A stretch of 35,397 nt of DNA from Actinobacteria bacterium Ga0077541. Its GTDB lineage: Bacteria > Actinomycetota > Thermoleophilia > Miltoncostaeales > Miltoncostaeaceae. Of this stretch, positions 17,464 to 25,728 are shown in pieces. The position numbers and the translations under genes are program-made. Every line of letters starts with the position of its first letter. Positions within the stretch are counted from its first letter, which is position 1. The stretch is taken from contig LNEQ01000217.1 of assembly GCA_001464995.1 (NCBI GenBank), positions 1 through 35,397 on the forward strand, written 5' to 3'. The notes under the pieces were generated by a model. The model made no database searches. It saw only the letters and a list, made by a program, of their open reading frames with translations, and was not told where the DNA came from.

Positions 17464-18251
17464 CCTCGACCCCCGGGTCGGCCGACCGCCCCCCCGGCCC
17501 CTTCGCCCGGCTCTTCCGGCGCGCCTCCCACCAGGGGCTGCCCAGCCAGGGCTCCCTGCGCTGGTCGTTCAACTGGGCCTTCGAGGGCATCGTCTACGTG
17601 CTCCGCACCCAGCGGAACATGCAGATCCACATCGGTGTGGCGCTGATCGCCCTGCTGATGGGTCTGGTGCTCGACTTCTCGCGTCTCGAGCTGGTGGCGG
17701 TGATGGGCGCCGTCAGCCTCGTGCTGGTGGCCGAGATGATGAACACCGCCATCGAGGCGGCGATCGACGCCGTGGTGACGACGTACCACCCGCTCGTGAA
17801 GATCGCCAAGGACGTCGCGGCCGGCGCCGTGCTGGTGGCCACCGTCAACGCCCTCGCGGTCGCCTACTTCGTCTTCTACGACCGCCTCACCGACGGCGGG
17901 CACGACCTGCTCGGCAGCGTGCGCCGCTCTCCCACCCATCTCGTGGTGGTCGTGATGATCGTGACCGTCATCGCGGTGATCGCCATCAAGGCCTGGACCG
18001 GCCGCGGCACCCCGCTGCGGGGCGGCCTGCCGTCGGGGCACGCGGCGAGCGCGTTCGCCGCGTGGGCCTCGATCACGATCATCGCCGAGCCCCTCAACCA
18101 CGCGGTGCTCGTGTCGACGCTGGCCTTCCTGATGGCCCTCCTGGTGGCGCAGTCGCGGGTCGAGGCCGGCATCCACTCCCTCGTCGAGACCGTCGCGGGG
18201 GCCGTCCTCGGCACCTGCGTCGCGATCGTGATCTTCCAGTTGTGGGGATGA
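17460..18251 (+). CDS. Fusion of DgkA-type lipid kinase and PAP2 phosphatase
   Basis: This 263-residue membrane protein joins two enzymes. Residues ~40-140 are a DgkA-family kinase (small trimeric kinases for diacylglycerol or undecaprenol): [25 protein letters not shown], and E92[11 protein letters not shown] with the conserved E..NTAIE motif. Residues ~160-263 are a PAP2-type phosphatase with [15 protein letters not shown]191-SGH194 and S232-RVEAGI-H239; the acid after this His is Glu (HSLVE) where Asp is usual. About six membrane helices are visible. In Gram-positives a dgkA gene occupies this place between ybeY and era. The fusion could make a phosphorylation-dephosphorylation switch on undecaprenol, but substrates are inferred. 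Confidence 0.9.
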   Translation: MTSTPGSADRPPGPFARLFRRASHQGLPSQGSLRWSFNWAFEGIVYVLRTQRNMQIHIGVALIALLMGLVLDFSRLELVAVMGAVSLVLVAEMMNTAIEAAIDAVVTTYHPLVKIAKDVAAGAVLVATVNALAVAYFVFYDRLTDGGHDLLGSVRRSPTHLVVVVMIVTVIAVIAIKAWTGRGTPLRGGLPSGHAASAFAAWASITIIAEPLNHAVLVSTLAFLMALLVAQSRVEAGIHSLVETVAGAVLGTCVAIVIFQLWG

Positions 18252-19126
18252 GCTACCTCTCCGGGCTCGTCGCCCTGGCCGGGCGGCCCAACGTCGGCAA
18301 GTCGACGCTGGCGAACGCCCTCGCCGGCAGCCAGGTGGCGGCGGTCTCCCCGCGCCCCCAGACCACCCGCCGCCGCATCACGGCCGTCGCCCACGGCGAC
18401 GGATGGCAGGCCGTCCTGCTCGACCTGCCGGGATTCCAGCGCCCCGCCGACGGGCTGACGGCGCGGATGCAGGCCACGGTCGACAAGAGCCTCTCCGACT
18501 GCGACGCGGCCCTCTTCGTGCTGAACGCCTCCGAGCCGGTCGGCGGTGGGGACCGCTTCATCGCCGAGCGGCTGCGCGCGTCGCGCCTGCCGGTGATCAC
18601 GGTCCTCAACCAGATCGACAAGCTCACATCCGACGAGGTGGCCGCGGCGATCGCGCGCGCGGCCACGCTGGTCGACTTCCTCGAGCTGCACCCGGTCAGC
18701 GCCCGCGAGGGCATCGGGGTGGCCGAGTTGCGCGCCGACCTGCCCCAGCTCCTGACCGAGGGCCCGCGCTACTTCCCCGAGGGCATGGCCACCGATCAGA
18801 CCGAGGAGGAGCTCGCCTCCGAGCTGATCCGCGAGGCGGCCCTCCTGCGCCTGCGCCAGGAGATCCCGCACGCCCTCGCGGTGGACATCCAGGAGATCGA
18901 GCCCGCGCGCCACGGCGTCGTCGTGCGCGCGGCGATCCTCGTGGAGACCGAGTCGCAGAAGGGCATCGTGGTCGGCAAGGGCGGCGGTATGGTGCGCGAC
19001 ATCGGCTCGGCCGCGCGTTCGGCCCTCGGACGCCTGTGGGGCACCGAGGTCCACCTCGACCTCACCGTCCGCGTGCGCAAGCGCTGGCGCGACGACGAGT
19101 CGATGCTGACCCGCCTGGGTCTCTGA
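18248..19126 (+). CDS. era: GTPase Era (16S rRNA/30S assembly)
   Basis: This 292-residue protein matches Era, a GTPase that binds the 3' end of 16S rRNA and couples 30S maturation to the cell cycle. G1 is GRPNVGKST, switch I has PQTTRRRI, G3 is DLPGF (Leu instead of the more usual Thr), G4 is NQID and G5 is VSAREG. The C-terminal KH domain is complete: ETESQKGIVVGKGGGMVRDIGSAAR, ending VRVRKRWRDDE. ATG 18248 lies in the stop of the kinase/phosphatase gene. It closes the chain of 4-base overlaps that begins at prmA. Confidence 0.96.
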   Translation: MSYLSGLVALAGRPNVGKSTLANALAGSQVAAVSPRPQTTRRRITAVAHGDGWQAVLLDLPGFQRPADGLTARMQATVDKSLSDCDAALFVLNASEPVGGGDRFIAERLRASRLPVITVLNQIDKLTSDEVAAAIARAATLVDFLELHPVSAREGIGVAELRADLPQLLTEGPRYFPEGMATDQTEEELASELIREAALLRLRQEIPHALAVDIQEIEPARHGVVVRAAILVETESQKGIVVGKGGGMVRDIGSAARSALGRLWGTEVHLDLTVRVRKRWRDDESMLTRLGL

Positions 19127-19137
19127 CCTCCCCGGTG

Positions 19138-20085
19138 ATGCGGCTGCTCATCCTCTCGGACGCCAACGGGACCACGACCTCGGCCCTGATCCGGGCCGTG
19201 CTCGGGCTCGCGCGCCGCCGCCCGGACGTGGTCGTGTGCGGCATCGCGACCGGGCGCCCCGAGGTCTTCGATCCTCCGGCCGCCACGCTCGCCCGCCGCG
19301 CCGCGCGCCGCGCGCTGGTGCGCGCCACGAGCCGGCGGATGCCCTTCGAGGCCGGCGAGCCCCTGGGTCACGAGGTGCGCCGCGCCGCGGCCCGCGCGGG
19401 CGTGCCCGTCATCGTGCCGCCGGGCGGCGAGGTCAACGACCCCGCCTTCGTGGAGCGGGTCGCGCGCGAGCTGCGCCCCGACGCCGGGCTCTCGTTCTAC
19501 TGCCACCAGCTGATCCGCGGTCCCCTGATCGAGGCCTGTGGCGGGATCGTCAACTACCACGACGGCGCGCTGCCGGCGTACCGTGGCCTGAACGCCACGC
19601 CCTTCTCCCTCTATGCGGGCGACGCGCTGACCGGCTTCACCTTCCACTGGATCGACGAGGGGCTCGACACGGGCGACGTCCTGCTGGAGGGCGCCGTCCC
19701 GGCCGACCCGGCCGCCGGCCTCGCCGAGATCGTCCGCCTCAAGGCCCGGGCGGCGGCGGCGGCCGTGCCGCGGGTGCTCGAGATGGTCGCCGCCGGGGAG
19801 CCGGGCCGTCCCCAGGCGGGCGCGCCGGGCTACCACTCCGGCGCCGAGGGCCGCGATCTGCGGAGGGTCGACGACCCGGGGCGGCTCACGGCCGACGACC
19901 TGCTGCGGCGCGTCCGCGCGTTCGGCCTGGTCGAGATGGCGATCGACGGCGCTCTGCGGCCGGTGACGCGGCTCCGCCCGGCGGCCCCCGGTACGCACCT
20001 GGCGTTCCGCACCGCGGACGGGGCCACCCTCGCCGCCGACCGCCTCGTGGGCCTCCCGCCCCGTCTGCGCCCCCGGGGGCGGTAG
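19138..20085 (+). CDS. Formyltransferase-family protein (Fmt/ArnA-like fold)
   Basis: This ~315-residue protein has a formyl-transferase catalytic core. The N-terminal part is unusual (LLILSDANGTTTSALIRAVLG). The active-site Asn and His are in VNYHDGALPAYRG (the NxHxSLLPxYRG motif), and the Asp is in HWIDEGLDTGDVLL, so the N-H-D triad is intact. The C-terminal ~100 residues resemble a small Formyl_trans_C-like part (DDLLRRVRAFGLVEMAIDGA). It might be a methionyl-tRNA formyltransferase, but the start and the C-terminal part look different; a sugar or amino-acid N-formyltransferase is also possible. GTG 19135 is an alternative start. It lies 11 bases after era, probably in the same operon. Confidence 0.75.
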   Translation: MRLLILSDANGTTTSALIRAVLGLARRRPDVVVCGIATGRPEVFDPPAATLARRAARRALVRATSRRMPFEAGEPLGHEVRRAAARAGVPVIVPPGGEVNDPAFVERVARELRPDAGLSFYCHQLIRGPLIEACGGIVNYHDGALPAYRGLNATPFSLYAGDALTGFTFHWIDEGLDTGDVLLEGAVPADPAAGLAEIVRLKARAAAAAVPRVLEMVAAGEPGRPQAGAPGYHSGAEGRDLRRVDDPGRLTADDLLRRVRAFGLVEMAIDGALRPVTRLRPAAPGTHLAFRTADGATLAADRLVGLPPRLRPRGR

Positions 20086-20095
20086 CCGCCCCGGG
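20072..20095 (+). terminator. Hairpin at the end of the formyltransferase gene, possible terminator
   Basis: CCCGGGGGCGG pairs with CCGCCCCGGG around the 3-base loop TAG, which is the stop codon, with one unpaired G. The stem is about 10 bp of nearly pure G and C. There is no U-tract, as is usual in very GC-rich actinobacteria, so termination efficiency cannot be judged. It separates the era operon from the ABC transporter genes. Confidence 0.4.
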
Positions 20096-20195
20096 CGGTG
20101 ACCGGGATTCCCCGCAGCGCGCCGCGGGCCGCTGCGGACGCCGCGCCCGTCCGCCGGCGCGAGTCTGGGTGGCGGATCCGGGGAGGTGCGGCGGG

Positions 20196-20957
20196 ATGGA
20201 CGAGCGGGGCGCGACGGTGGCGGTGGACGCCCGCGTGGGTCATGCGGGGACGCGGATCGACCTCGACGACGTGACGCGGCGCTACCGCGTCGGCGACGTG
20301 GACGTCACCGCCATCGAGGGTGTCAACCTGCACGTCGACGAGGCGTCGTTCGTCGTCATCCTCGGCCCCTCGGGCTGCGGCAAGACGACGCTGCTCAACA
20401 TGATCGGCGCGCTCGACGCCCCCACCTCCGGGTCGGTCGTGGTGGGCGGCGTCGATCTCACCCACGCCACCCAGGCGGCGCGCGCGGCGGTGCGCCGGAC
20501 GACGGTCAGCTTCATCTTCCAGACCTTCAACCTCTTCCCGGGGCTGACCGCCTACGAGAACGTGAAGTTCGGCGCCGACGCCGCCCGGCGGCCCGGAGCC
20601 GGTGAGCGCGCCGCGCAGGCGCTCGCGCGCGTCGGCCTCGGCGAGCGGCTCCGCCACTTCCCGCACCAGCTCTCGGGGGGCGAGCAGCAGCGGGTCGCGA
20701 TCGCGCGCGCCCTGGCGACCGGCAACCCGATCCTCCTGGCCGACGAGCCCACGGGCGAGCTCGACTTCCGCACCGGCGTCCAGATCCTCGAGGTGCTCGA
20801 GGAGCAGGCGCGGGCGGGCATGACGGTGCTGGTGGTGACCCACAACCGCGAGATCGCACGGGTCGCCGACCGTGTGATCGAGCTCTCGAGCGGGAGGATC
20901 GTGGCCGACGGGCCGCCGCCGGGCGGGCGCGCCCGGATCGCGGACCTCCAGTGGTGA
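20196..20957 (+). CDS. ABC transporter ATP-binding protein (LolD/MacB-type)
   Basis: This 253-residue ATPase contains Walker A GPSGCGKTTLL (residues 57-67), a Q-loop region (FIFQTFNLFPGLTAYENV), the signature LSGGEQQRVAIARAL (from ~159), Walker B ILLADEPTGELD, and the H-loop VVTHN. The N-terminus (IDLDDVTRRYRVGDVDVTAIEGVNL) is standard for the LolD/MacB/FtsE-type group, which works with FtsX-like permeases. ATG 20196 is preceded by GGGGAGG at 20180-20186, a good ribosome binding site with 9-base spacing. It overlaps the permease gene by 4-7 bases. Substrate is unknown; such pairs handle lipids, peptides or envelope signals. Confidence 0.94.
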   Translation: MDERGATVAVDARVGHAGTRIDLDDVTRRYRVGDVDVTAIEGVNLHVDEASFVVILGPSGCGKTTLLNMIGALDAPTSGSVVVGGVDLTHATQAARAAVRRTTVSFIFQTFNLFPGLTAYENVKFGADAARRPGAGERAAQALARVGLGERLRHFPHQLSGGEQQRVAIARALATGNPILLADEPTGELDFRTGVQILEVLEEQARAGMTVLVVTHNREIARVADRVIELSSGRIVADGPPPGGRARIADLQW

Positions 20958-23416
20958 CGCGCGAGGACCCGGGCCGGCCGGGCTCGCGCGGCATGTGGCT
21001 GAGGTGGTCGCTCCGCGACCTGCGCCAGCGCTGGGCCGCCGTGGTGGCGATCGCGCTGGTGATGGCGATCGGGATCGGGGTCTACGCGGGTCTGGGCAGC
21101 ACGGCCACATGGCGGACACTCTCGAACGACGCGAGCTTCGCGGAGCTCGGCATGCACGACCTGCGGGCCACCCTCAGTCCGGGCACCTTCGCCGAGGAGG
21201 GATCACTCGCCGCCGCCGCCGCGGGCATCGCCGGCGCGGAGCAGATCACGACGGCCCGGGAGCGGTTGATCGTCGACAGCCAGATCGACGCCTCGTCGCC
21301 CGGCCGTCCCGTGCTGACCGCGGCCCGTCTGGTGGGGATGGACATGGGCGCCCGCCCGGTGGTCGACGGCCTCTGGTTGCGCGAGGGCGCGATGCCCGTC
21401 GTCGGCGCCCCGGTGCCACAGGCGGTGCTCGAGGGCGCCTTCGCCGAGCACTGGGGCCTCCCGGCACGCGGGCGGGTGACCCTCGCCGGCGGCCGTGTGA
21501 TCGACTACACCGGCGTCGGCGCCATCTCGGAGGACCTGTTCTACGAGGGCCCCGAGGGCAGCGTCTTCAGCACCGGCGAGCTGGCGCCCGTGTACCTGCC
21601 CCTGGCGGCGGCGCAGGCGATCGCCGGCCGGCCGGGCCAGGTCAACGACCTCGTCGTGCGGGTCGGCGCGGGCGCCGACCGCGACGCGGTGCAGGCCGAG
21701 CTGACCGAGGCGCTCGCCGGGCTGGGGGTCGGCGCGACCGTGTCGACCCGCGAGGAGGCCTACGCGGTGCGGGTCCTCTACGAGGACATCGACAACGACC
21801 AGCTCTTCTGGAACGCCCTCGCCGGCCTCATCCTGGCCGCGGCCGCCCTCGCGGCCTTCAATCTGATCAGCCGCATCGTCGAGTCGCAGCGACGTGAGAT
21901 CGGCATCGGCATGGCCCTCGGGGTCCCCCGGCGGACCCTGGCCCTGCGGCCGATGCTGATCGGGTTGCAGGTGGCGCTGCTCGGCACGCTCGCCGGGATC
22001 GTCGTCGGCGTGCTGGTCGGCCGCGCCATGCTGGACCTGCTGGAGTCGTTCCTGCCCCTGCCCGTCTACCGGACGCCCTTCCAGCTCGGTGCCTACGGGC
22101 GCGCCGCCGTCCTCGGGCTCGCGATACCCCTCGTGGCGAGCGCGATCCCGGTGTGGCGCGCCGTGCGCGCCGAGCCGATCACGGCGATCCGCACCGGTCA
22201 TCTGGTCGCGCGCGCCAGCCGCCTGACCGACTGGACCGGCCGCCTGCGCCTGCCGGGGTCGAGCCTGACCCTGATGCCGCTGCGCAACGTGCTGCGGACG
22301 CCGCGGCGCACCATCCTGACCGCGGTCAGCGTCGGGGCGGCGATCACCGCCCTCGTCGCGGTCATGGGGATGCTCGACAGCTTCGGCCGCACGATCGACC
22401 GCGCGGGCGCGGAGCTCGCCAAGGGCGACGCCGACCGGGTGCTGGTGCAGCTCGACACCTTCCGCCCGATCGATTCCCCGGCGATCGCGGCGATCCGCGA
22501 CGCCCCGGCGGTGGGGGAGATCGACCCGGGGCTGCGGCTGCCGGCCACCGCCCTGGCGGGGGACGGCGGCGAGGACCTCGACCTCCTGCTGGGGCTGATC
22601 GACTTCGAGGGCGCGGCGTGGACGCCGACGATCGTCGACTCGGCCGGAGCGCCCGGGGCCGGGATCGTGCTCGCGGCCAAGGCGGCGACGGACCTCGGCG
22701 TGCGGCCGGGCGACACGATCACCGTGCGCCATCCCGTGCGCCGAGACGACGGCACGTTCGCCCTGGCCGACTCGCGTATCGCCGTCTCGGGGGTCCACGC
22801 CAACCCGCTGCGGGCGTTCGCCTACATGGATCTCGCCCAGGCCGGCCTGTTCGGGCTGGCGGGCGCGACGAACATCCTCGACGCGTACCCGGCGGCGGGC
22901 GCGGGCCCGGCCGACCTGCAGCGGGAGGTCTTCACGCGCGAGGGGGTGACCATGAGCCAGGCGGTGGGGCGTATCAGCGAGGGGTTCGACGCGGCGCTCG
23001 AGCAGTTCACCGGCTTCCTCGTCATCGCCGCCGTCGCCGTGCTCGCCCTGGCGCTGCTGATCGCCTTCAACGCCAGCCGGATCTCGGTCGAGGAGCGCCG
23101 CCGCGAGCACGCGACGATGCGGGCGTTCGGGATCCCGGTGCGCACGATCATGGGCGTCGCCGTGAGGGAGGGCGTCCTCGTCGGCCTCCTCGCCACGGCG
23201 GTGGGTGTGGGCGCGGGAGTGGTGTTCCTCGACTGGATGCTCGACTCGCTCGCCCGCACCACGGTCCCCGACGTCGGCATCGCGCGGCACGTGGCGCCCA
23301 CGACCCTCGGCATCGCGGCCGCGGTCGGCGTGGTCGCCGTCGCGGCCGCCCCGCTCTTCCTGGTGCGGCGGATCCGGCGGATGGACATCCCCGACACCCT
23401 GCGGGTGATGGAGTGA
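20951..23416 (+). CDS. FtsX-type ABC transporter permease
   Basis: This ~821-residue permease has a first N-terminal membrane helix (AAVVAIALVMAIGIGVYAGLGS), a large extracytoplasmic domain (~residues 45-270), three helices of an FtsX domain (from ~ALAGLILAAAALAAFNLISRIVESQRREIGIGMALGVPRRTL), and a second half with another helix, a periplasmic-like domain and a second FtsX domain (EQFTGFLVIAAVAVLALALLIAF...RRREHATMRAFGIPVRTI). This 10-helix two-FtsX plan is typical of ABC-type lipoprotein or lipid exporters in Gram-positives. It overlaps the ATPase gene; GTG 20954, giving a 4-base overlap, is an equally likely start. The transported molecule cannot be told. Confidence 0.92.
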   Translation: MVTREDPGRPGSRGMWLRWSLRDLRQRWAAVVAIALVMAIGIGVYAGLGSTATWRTLSNDASFAELGMHDLRATLSPGTFAEEGSLAAAAAGIAGAEQITTARERLIVDSQIDASSPGRPVLTAARLVGMDMGARPVVDGLWLREGAMPVVGAPVPQAVLEGAFAEHWGLPARGRVTLAGGRVIDYTGVGAISEDLFYEGPEGSVFSTGELAPVYLPLAAAQAIAGRPGQVNDLVVRVGAGADRDAVQAELTEALAGLGVGATVSTREEAYAVRVLYEDIDNDQLFWNALAGLILAAAALAAFNLISRIVESQRREIGIGMALGVPRRTLALRPMLIGLQVALLGTLAGIVVGVLVGRAMLDLLESFLPLPVYRTPFQLGAYGRAAVLGLAIPLVASAIPVWRAVRAEPITAIRTGHLVARASRLTDWTGRLRLPGSSLTLMPLRNVLRTPRRTILTAVSVGAAITALVAVMGMLDSFGRTIDRAGAELAKGDADRVLVQLDTFRPIDSPAIAAIRDAPAVGEIDPGLRLPATALAGDGGEDLDLLLGLIDFEGAAWTPTIVDSAGAPGAGIVLAAKAATDLGVRPGDTITVRHPVRRDDGTFALADSRIAVSGVHANPLRAFAYMDLAQAGLFGLAGATNILDAYPAAGAGPADLQREVFTREGVTMSQAVGRISEGFDAALEQFTGFLVIAAVAVLALALLIAFNASRISVEERRREHATMRAFGIPVRTIMGVAVREGVLVGLLATAVGVGAGVVFLDWMLDSLARTTVPDVGIARHVAPTTLGIAAAVGVVAVAAAPLFLVRRIRRMDIPDTLRVME

Positions 23417-23438
23417 GCCGGGTCGGAGCCCGGCCTCA
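23414..23438. terminator. Bidirectional hairpin between convergent permease and DUF393 genes
   Basis: CCGGG 23418-23422 pairs with CCCGG 23429-23433 around the loop TCGGAG. The stem continues outward with G23417-C23434, a bulged C, and then the two stop codons TGA 23414-23416 and TCA 23436-23438. The stop codons of both genes thus form the base of the hairpin. It is well placed to end transcription from both sides. Confidence 0.5.
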
Positions 23439-23852
23439 GCCGCCCGCGCGCTCGGCGATCCGGCGCCGCGCCCGCCGGGCGGCGCCGCGGGTGACCAGCC
23501 GCCCGAGCAGCCCGCGCCGGCGCACCACGGCGCGGTAGGCCCGCTCGACGGCGTCGGGGAAGCGCTCGGCGACGCGGGCCGCCGGCCCTCCCCCCGGGAG
23601 CATCCGCGCCATGGGCGCCACCGCGGCGCCCGCCGAGCTGCGCCGGCCGTCCGCCTCCACCAGGTGCCAGGAGTCCATGCGGGCGGCGGTCTCCAGATCG
23701 CGGAGCAGCACCTGCCCCTCGGGGTCCTGGATGGGCACCGGCCGCAGGGCGCGCCGCCGGTCCCAGGCGAGCACGCGCGCGAGGCACCAGCGGCAGAAGC
23801 CGCAGTCGGCGTCGTAGAGCAGCGCCGCCGTCGGCGGCGGCGGGGCCCTCAT
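23436..23852 (-). CDS. DUF393 thiol-disulfide oxidoreductase-like protein
   Basis: This 138-residue protein belongs to DUF393 (YuxK/DCC family). Its hallmark is the N-terminal LLYDADCGFCRWCL, with C17-GF-C20 as the CxxC pair and a third Cys at 23. LRPVPIQDPEGQVLL and the DSWHLVEADGRRSSAGAAVAPM segment match the family. The DCC family is predicted to have a thioredoxin-like fold and redox activity. ATG 23852 overlaps the stop of the upstream AraC-type gene (ATGA), so it is co-transcribed and probably co-regulated with it. A longer open frame upstream is a shadow of the regulator gene. Confidence 0.85.
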   Translation of the reverse strand: MRAPPPPTAALLYDADCGFCRWCLARVLAWDRRRALRPVPIQDPEGQVLLRDLETAARMDSWHLVEADGRRSSAGAAVAPMARMLPGGGPAARVAERFPDAVERAYRAVVRRRGLLGRLVTRGAARRARRRIAERAGG

Positions 23853-24784
23853 GCCGCCGACGCGCGGTACTGCTGCGGGCTCATCCCCCGCACGCGCTTG
23901 AAGGCGGCGCTCAGCGCGAACGCGCTGCCGTAGCCCACCTGCGGCGCCACCGATCCGACCGTCGCGCCCGGCTCGCGCAGCAGATCCGCGGCGAGGGCGA
24001 TGCGCCAGCCCGTCAGGAAGGTCATCGGCGGCTCGCCGACGAGATCGGTGAAGCGCCGGGCGAGGGCCGCCCGGGAGGCCCCGGAGGCGCGGGCGAGGGC
24101 CGCGACGGTCCAGGGGCGCTCGGGGCTGTTGTGCAGCAGGCGCAGGGCCGGGCCGACGACCGGGTCGCCGTAGGCGCGGTACCACGCGGGCGCATCGCCC
24201 TCGGGGCGCGCGAACCAGGCGCGCAGCACGGCGATCAGCAGCAGGTCGAGCAGGCGGTCCAGCACCGCCTCCTGGCCGGGCTCGTCCTTCACGATCTCGT
24301 CGGCGAGCAGGGGGATGAGCGGGCAGCTCCAGGCGTCCTCGGGCAGGTGCAGCAGCGCGGGCAGCGCGCGCAGCAGGCGTCCGCTCACCTCTCCGTGGAG
24401 CGCGTAGGTGCCGGTCAGCATCACGGTCGCCCCGTCGGGGCTGTTGCCCCAGGTGCGCACCCCGAACTCGCGCATCGCCTCGAGCGCGGTGCCGTCGGGG
24501 GCCCGGCACTCCTGACCCGGGCCGACCCGCACCTGCGGCGCCGTCGCCGGGTCGTCGGCCACCGTGTAGGGGTCGGGGCCGCGCAGGACCGCCACATCGC
24601 CCGGTCCGAGCCGGGTCGGCGCCGCGCCGCCCGGCACGACCCACGCCTCACCCCGCACGATCGCCACGAGGGTGAGGGGCGCCTCGTCCTCGATCCGGAG
24701 CGACCAGGGTGGATCCATCGTCGAGCGCAGCAGGAAGGCGCCCCGCGCACGGGGGCCGTCGAGGAGTCCGGCGACCGCATCCAT
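23849..24784 (-). CDS. AraC-family transcriptional regulator with cupin-type sensor domain
   Basis: This 311-residue regulator has an N-terminal AraC-binding/cupin domain (residues ~10-180: LLRSTMDPPWSLRIEDEAPLTLVAIVRGEAWVV, then GPGDVAVLRGPDPYTV) and a C-terminal double helix-turn-helix (~210-311: PWTVAALARASGASRAALARRFTDLVGEPPMTFLTGWRIALAADLLREPGATVGSVAPQVGYGSAFALSAAFKRVRGMSPQQYR). ATG 24784 is 6 bases after a TAGAGT box and has no ribosome binding site, so its mRNA may be leaderless. It lies divergent from the NmrA-like gene, the usual position of a regulator and its target. In this cupin subfamily such regulators often control adjacent oxidoreductase genes. Confidence 0.92.
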   Translation of the reverse strand: MDAVAGLLDGPRARGAFLLRSTMDPPWSLRIEDEAPLTLVAIVRGEAWVVPGGAAPTRLGPGDVAVLRGPDPYTVADDPATAPQVRVGPGQECRAPDGTALEAMREFGVRTWGNSPDGATVMLTGTYALHGEVSGRLLRALPALLHLPEDAWSCPLIPLLADEIVKDEPGQEAVLDRLLDLLLIAVLRAWFARPEGDAPAWYRAYGDPVVGPALRLLHNSPERPWTVAALARASGASRAALARRFTDLVGEPPMTFLTGWRIALAADLLREPGATVGSVAPQVGYGSAFALSAAFKRVRGMSPQQYRASAA

Positions 24785-24790
24785 GCGCCC

Positions 24791-24796
24791 ACTCTA
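24791..24796 (-). promoter_or_regulatory. Candidate -10 box for leaderless araC-type gene
   Basis: On the minus strand the sequence TAGAGT is followed by 6 bases and the ATG at 24784. The context CTAG overlaps it (24794-24797). No Shine-Dalgarno sequence lies between. Confidence 0.42.
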
Positions 24797-24813
24797 GACG
24801 ACTGCGTATGGAA

Positions 24814-24852
24814 TCGAGCGATAAGGCCATGGAAGCTCTCGCTCAGTCGCTC
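24814..24852. promoter_or_regulatory. Repeated GAGCGA/TCGCTC sites, candidate operator for the AraC-type regulator
   Basis: GAGCGA occurs at 24816-24821, and its reverse complement TCGCTC occurs at 24839-24844 and again at 24847-24852, 8 bases apart. The sites lie in the middle of the 107-base divergent gap. A regulator of both directions could bind here. This is a visual pattern only; short repeats in GC-rich DNA can arise by chance. Confidence 0.3.
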
Positions 24853-24891
24853 TTCAATCGGGAAGACGGTTCACCCACCAGGAGGTGCGCG

Positions 24892-25728
24892 ATGCAGGGG
24901 ACGACGCTTGTGCTGGGCGGTACCGGGACCACCGGGCGGCGGGTCGCGGCACGGCTGCGCGCGCGCAGCGCGGCCGTGAGGATCGGGTCGCGCGCGGGCG
25001 ATCCGCGCTTCGACTGGGAGGATCGCGCCACCTGGGGTCCCGTGGTCGAGGGGGTGGATGCGGCGTACGTCTGCTTCGTGCCCGACCTCGCCGTCCCCGG
25101 CGCGGCGGAGACGGTGGCCGCCTTCGCCGAGACGGCGACGGCGGCCGGCGTGCGGCGCCTCGTGCTGCTGTCGGGGCGCGGCGAGGACGGGGCCCTGCAG
25201 GCGGAGCGGGCCGTGCGCGACGCGGCGGCGGCTCTGACGGTGGTGCGGGCGAGCTGGTTCAGCCAGAACTTCAGCGAGGGCCTCCTGCGCGACGGCGTGC
25301 TCTCGGGCGAGCTCGCCCTGCCGGCCGGTGAGGTGCCCGAGCCCTTCGTGGACGTGGAGGACATCGCCGACGTCGCCGTCGCCGCCCTGACCGACGCGGG
25401 CCACGAGGGGGAGGTGTACGAGGTGAGCGGCCCCCGGGCGCTCACCTTCGCCGAGGCGATGGCGGAGATCTCGCGCGCGTCGGGCCGGCCGGTCGCCTTC
25501 CGGTCGATTCCGCTCGACGACTTCGCCGCCGGGCTCGCGGCGGCCGGACAGCCGCCGGAGGTGGTCGGCCTGATCGCCTACCTGTTCTCGGAGGTCCTCG
25601 ACGGGCGCAACGCGGAGCCTGCGGACGGCGTCATGCGGGCCCTCGGCCGTCCCGCCCGGGACTTCTCCGACTACGCCCGCGCGGCCGCCGCCGACGGCGC
25701 CTGGGACCCCGTGGGGGCGCGGCGGTGA
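24892..25728 (+). CDS. NmrA-like NAD(P)-binding oxidoreductase
   Basis: This 278-residue protein has an atypical short-chain dehydrogenase fold. The dinucleotide motif is LVLGGTGTTGRRVA near the N-terminus. The later DAAYVCFVPDLAVPGAAETV, RRLVLLSGRGEDGA, VVRASWFSQNFSEG and VDVEDIADVAVAAL are typical of NmrA-type NAD(P)H-binding proteins. The active-site Tyr-Lys pair of classical enzymes is absent, so it may be a redox sensor or a quinone or isoflavone reductase-like enzyme. ATG 24892 follows AGGAGG with good spacing. It overlaps the DUF1772 gene and diverges from the AraC-type regulator. Exact substrate unknown. Confidence 0.87.
   Translation: MQGTTLVLGGTGTTGRRVAARLRARSAAVRIGSRAGDPRFDWEDRATWGPVVEGVDAAYVCFVPDLAVPGAAETVAAFAETATAAGVRRLVLLSGRGEDGALQAERAVRDAAAALTVVRASWFSQNFSEGLLRDGVLSGELALPAGEVPEPFVDVEDIADVAVAALTDAGHEGEVYEVSGPRALTFAEAMAEISRASGRPVAFRSIPLDDFAAGLAAAGQPPEVVGLIAYLFSEVLDGRNAEPADGVMRALGRPARDFSDYARAAAADGAWDPVGARR

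Noticed and set aside
24841-24858. A canonical promoter for the NmrA-like gene using TTCAAT as -10
   Set aside because: TTCAAT at 24853-24858 fits only partly and has no matching -35; I left it out of the feature list.
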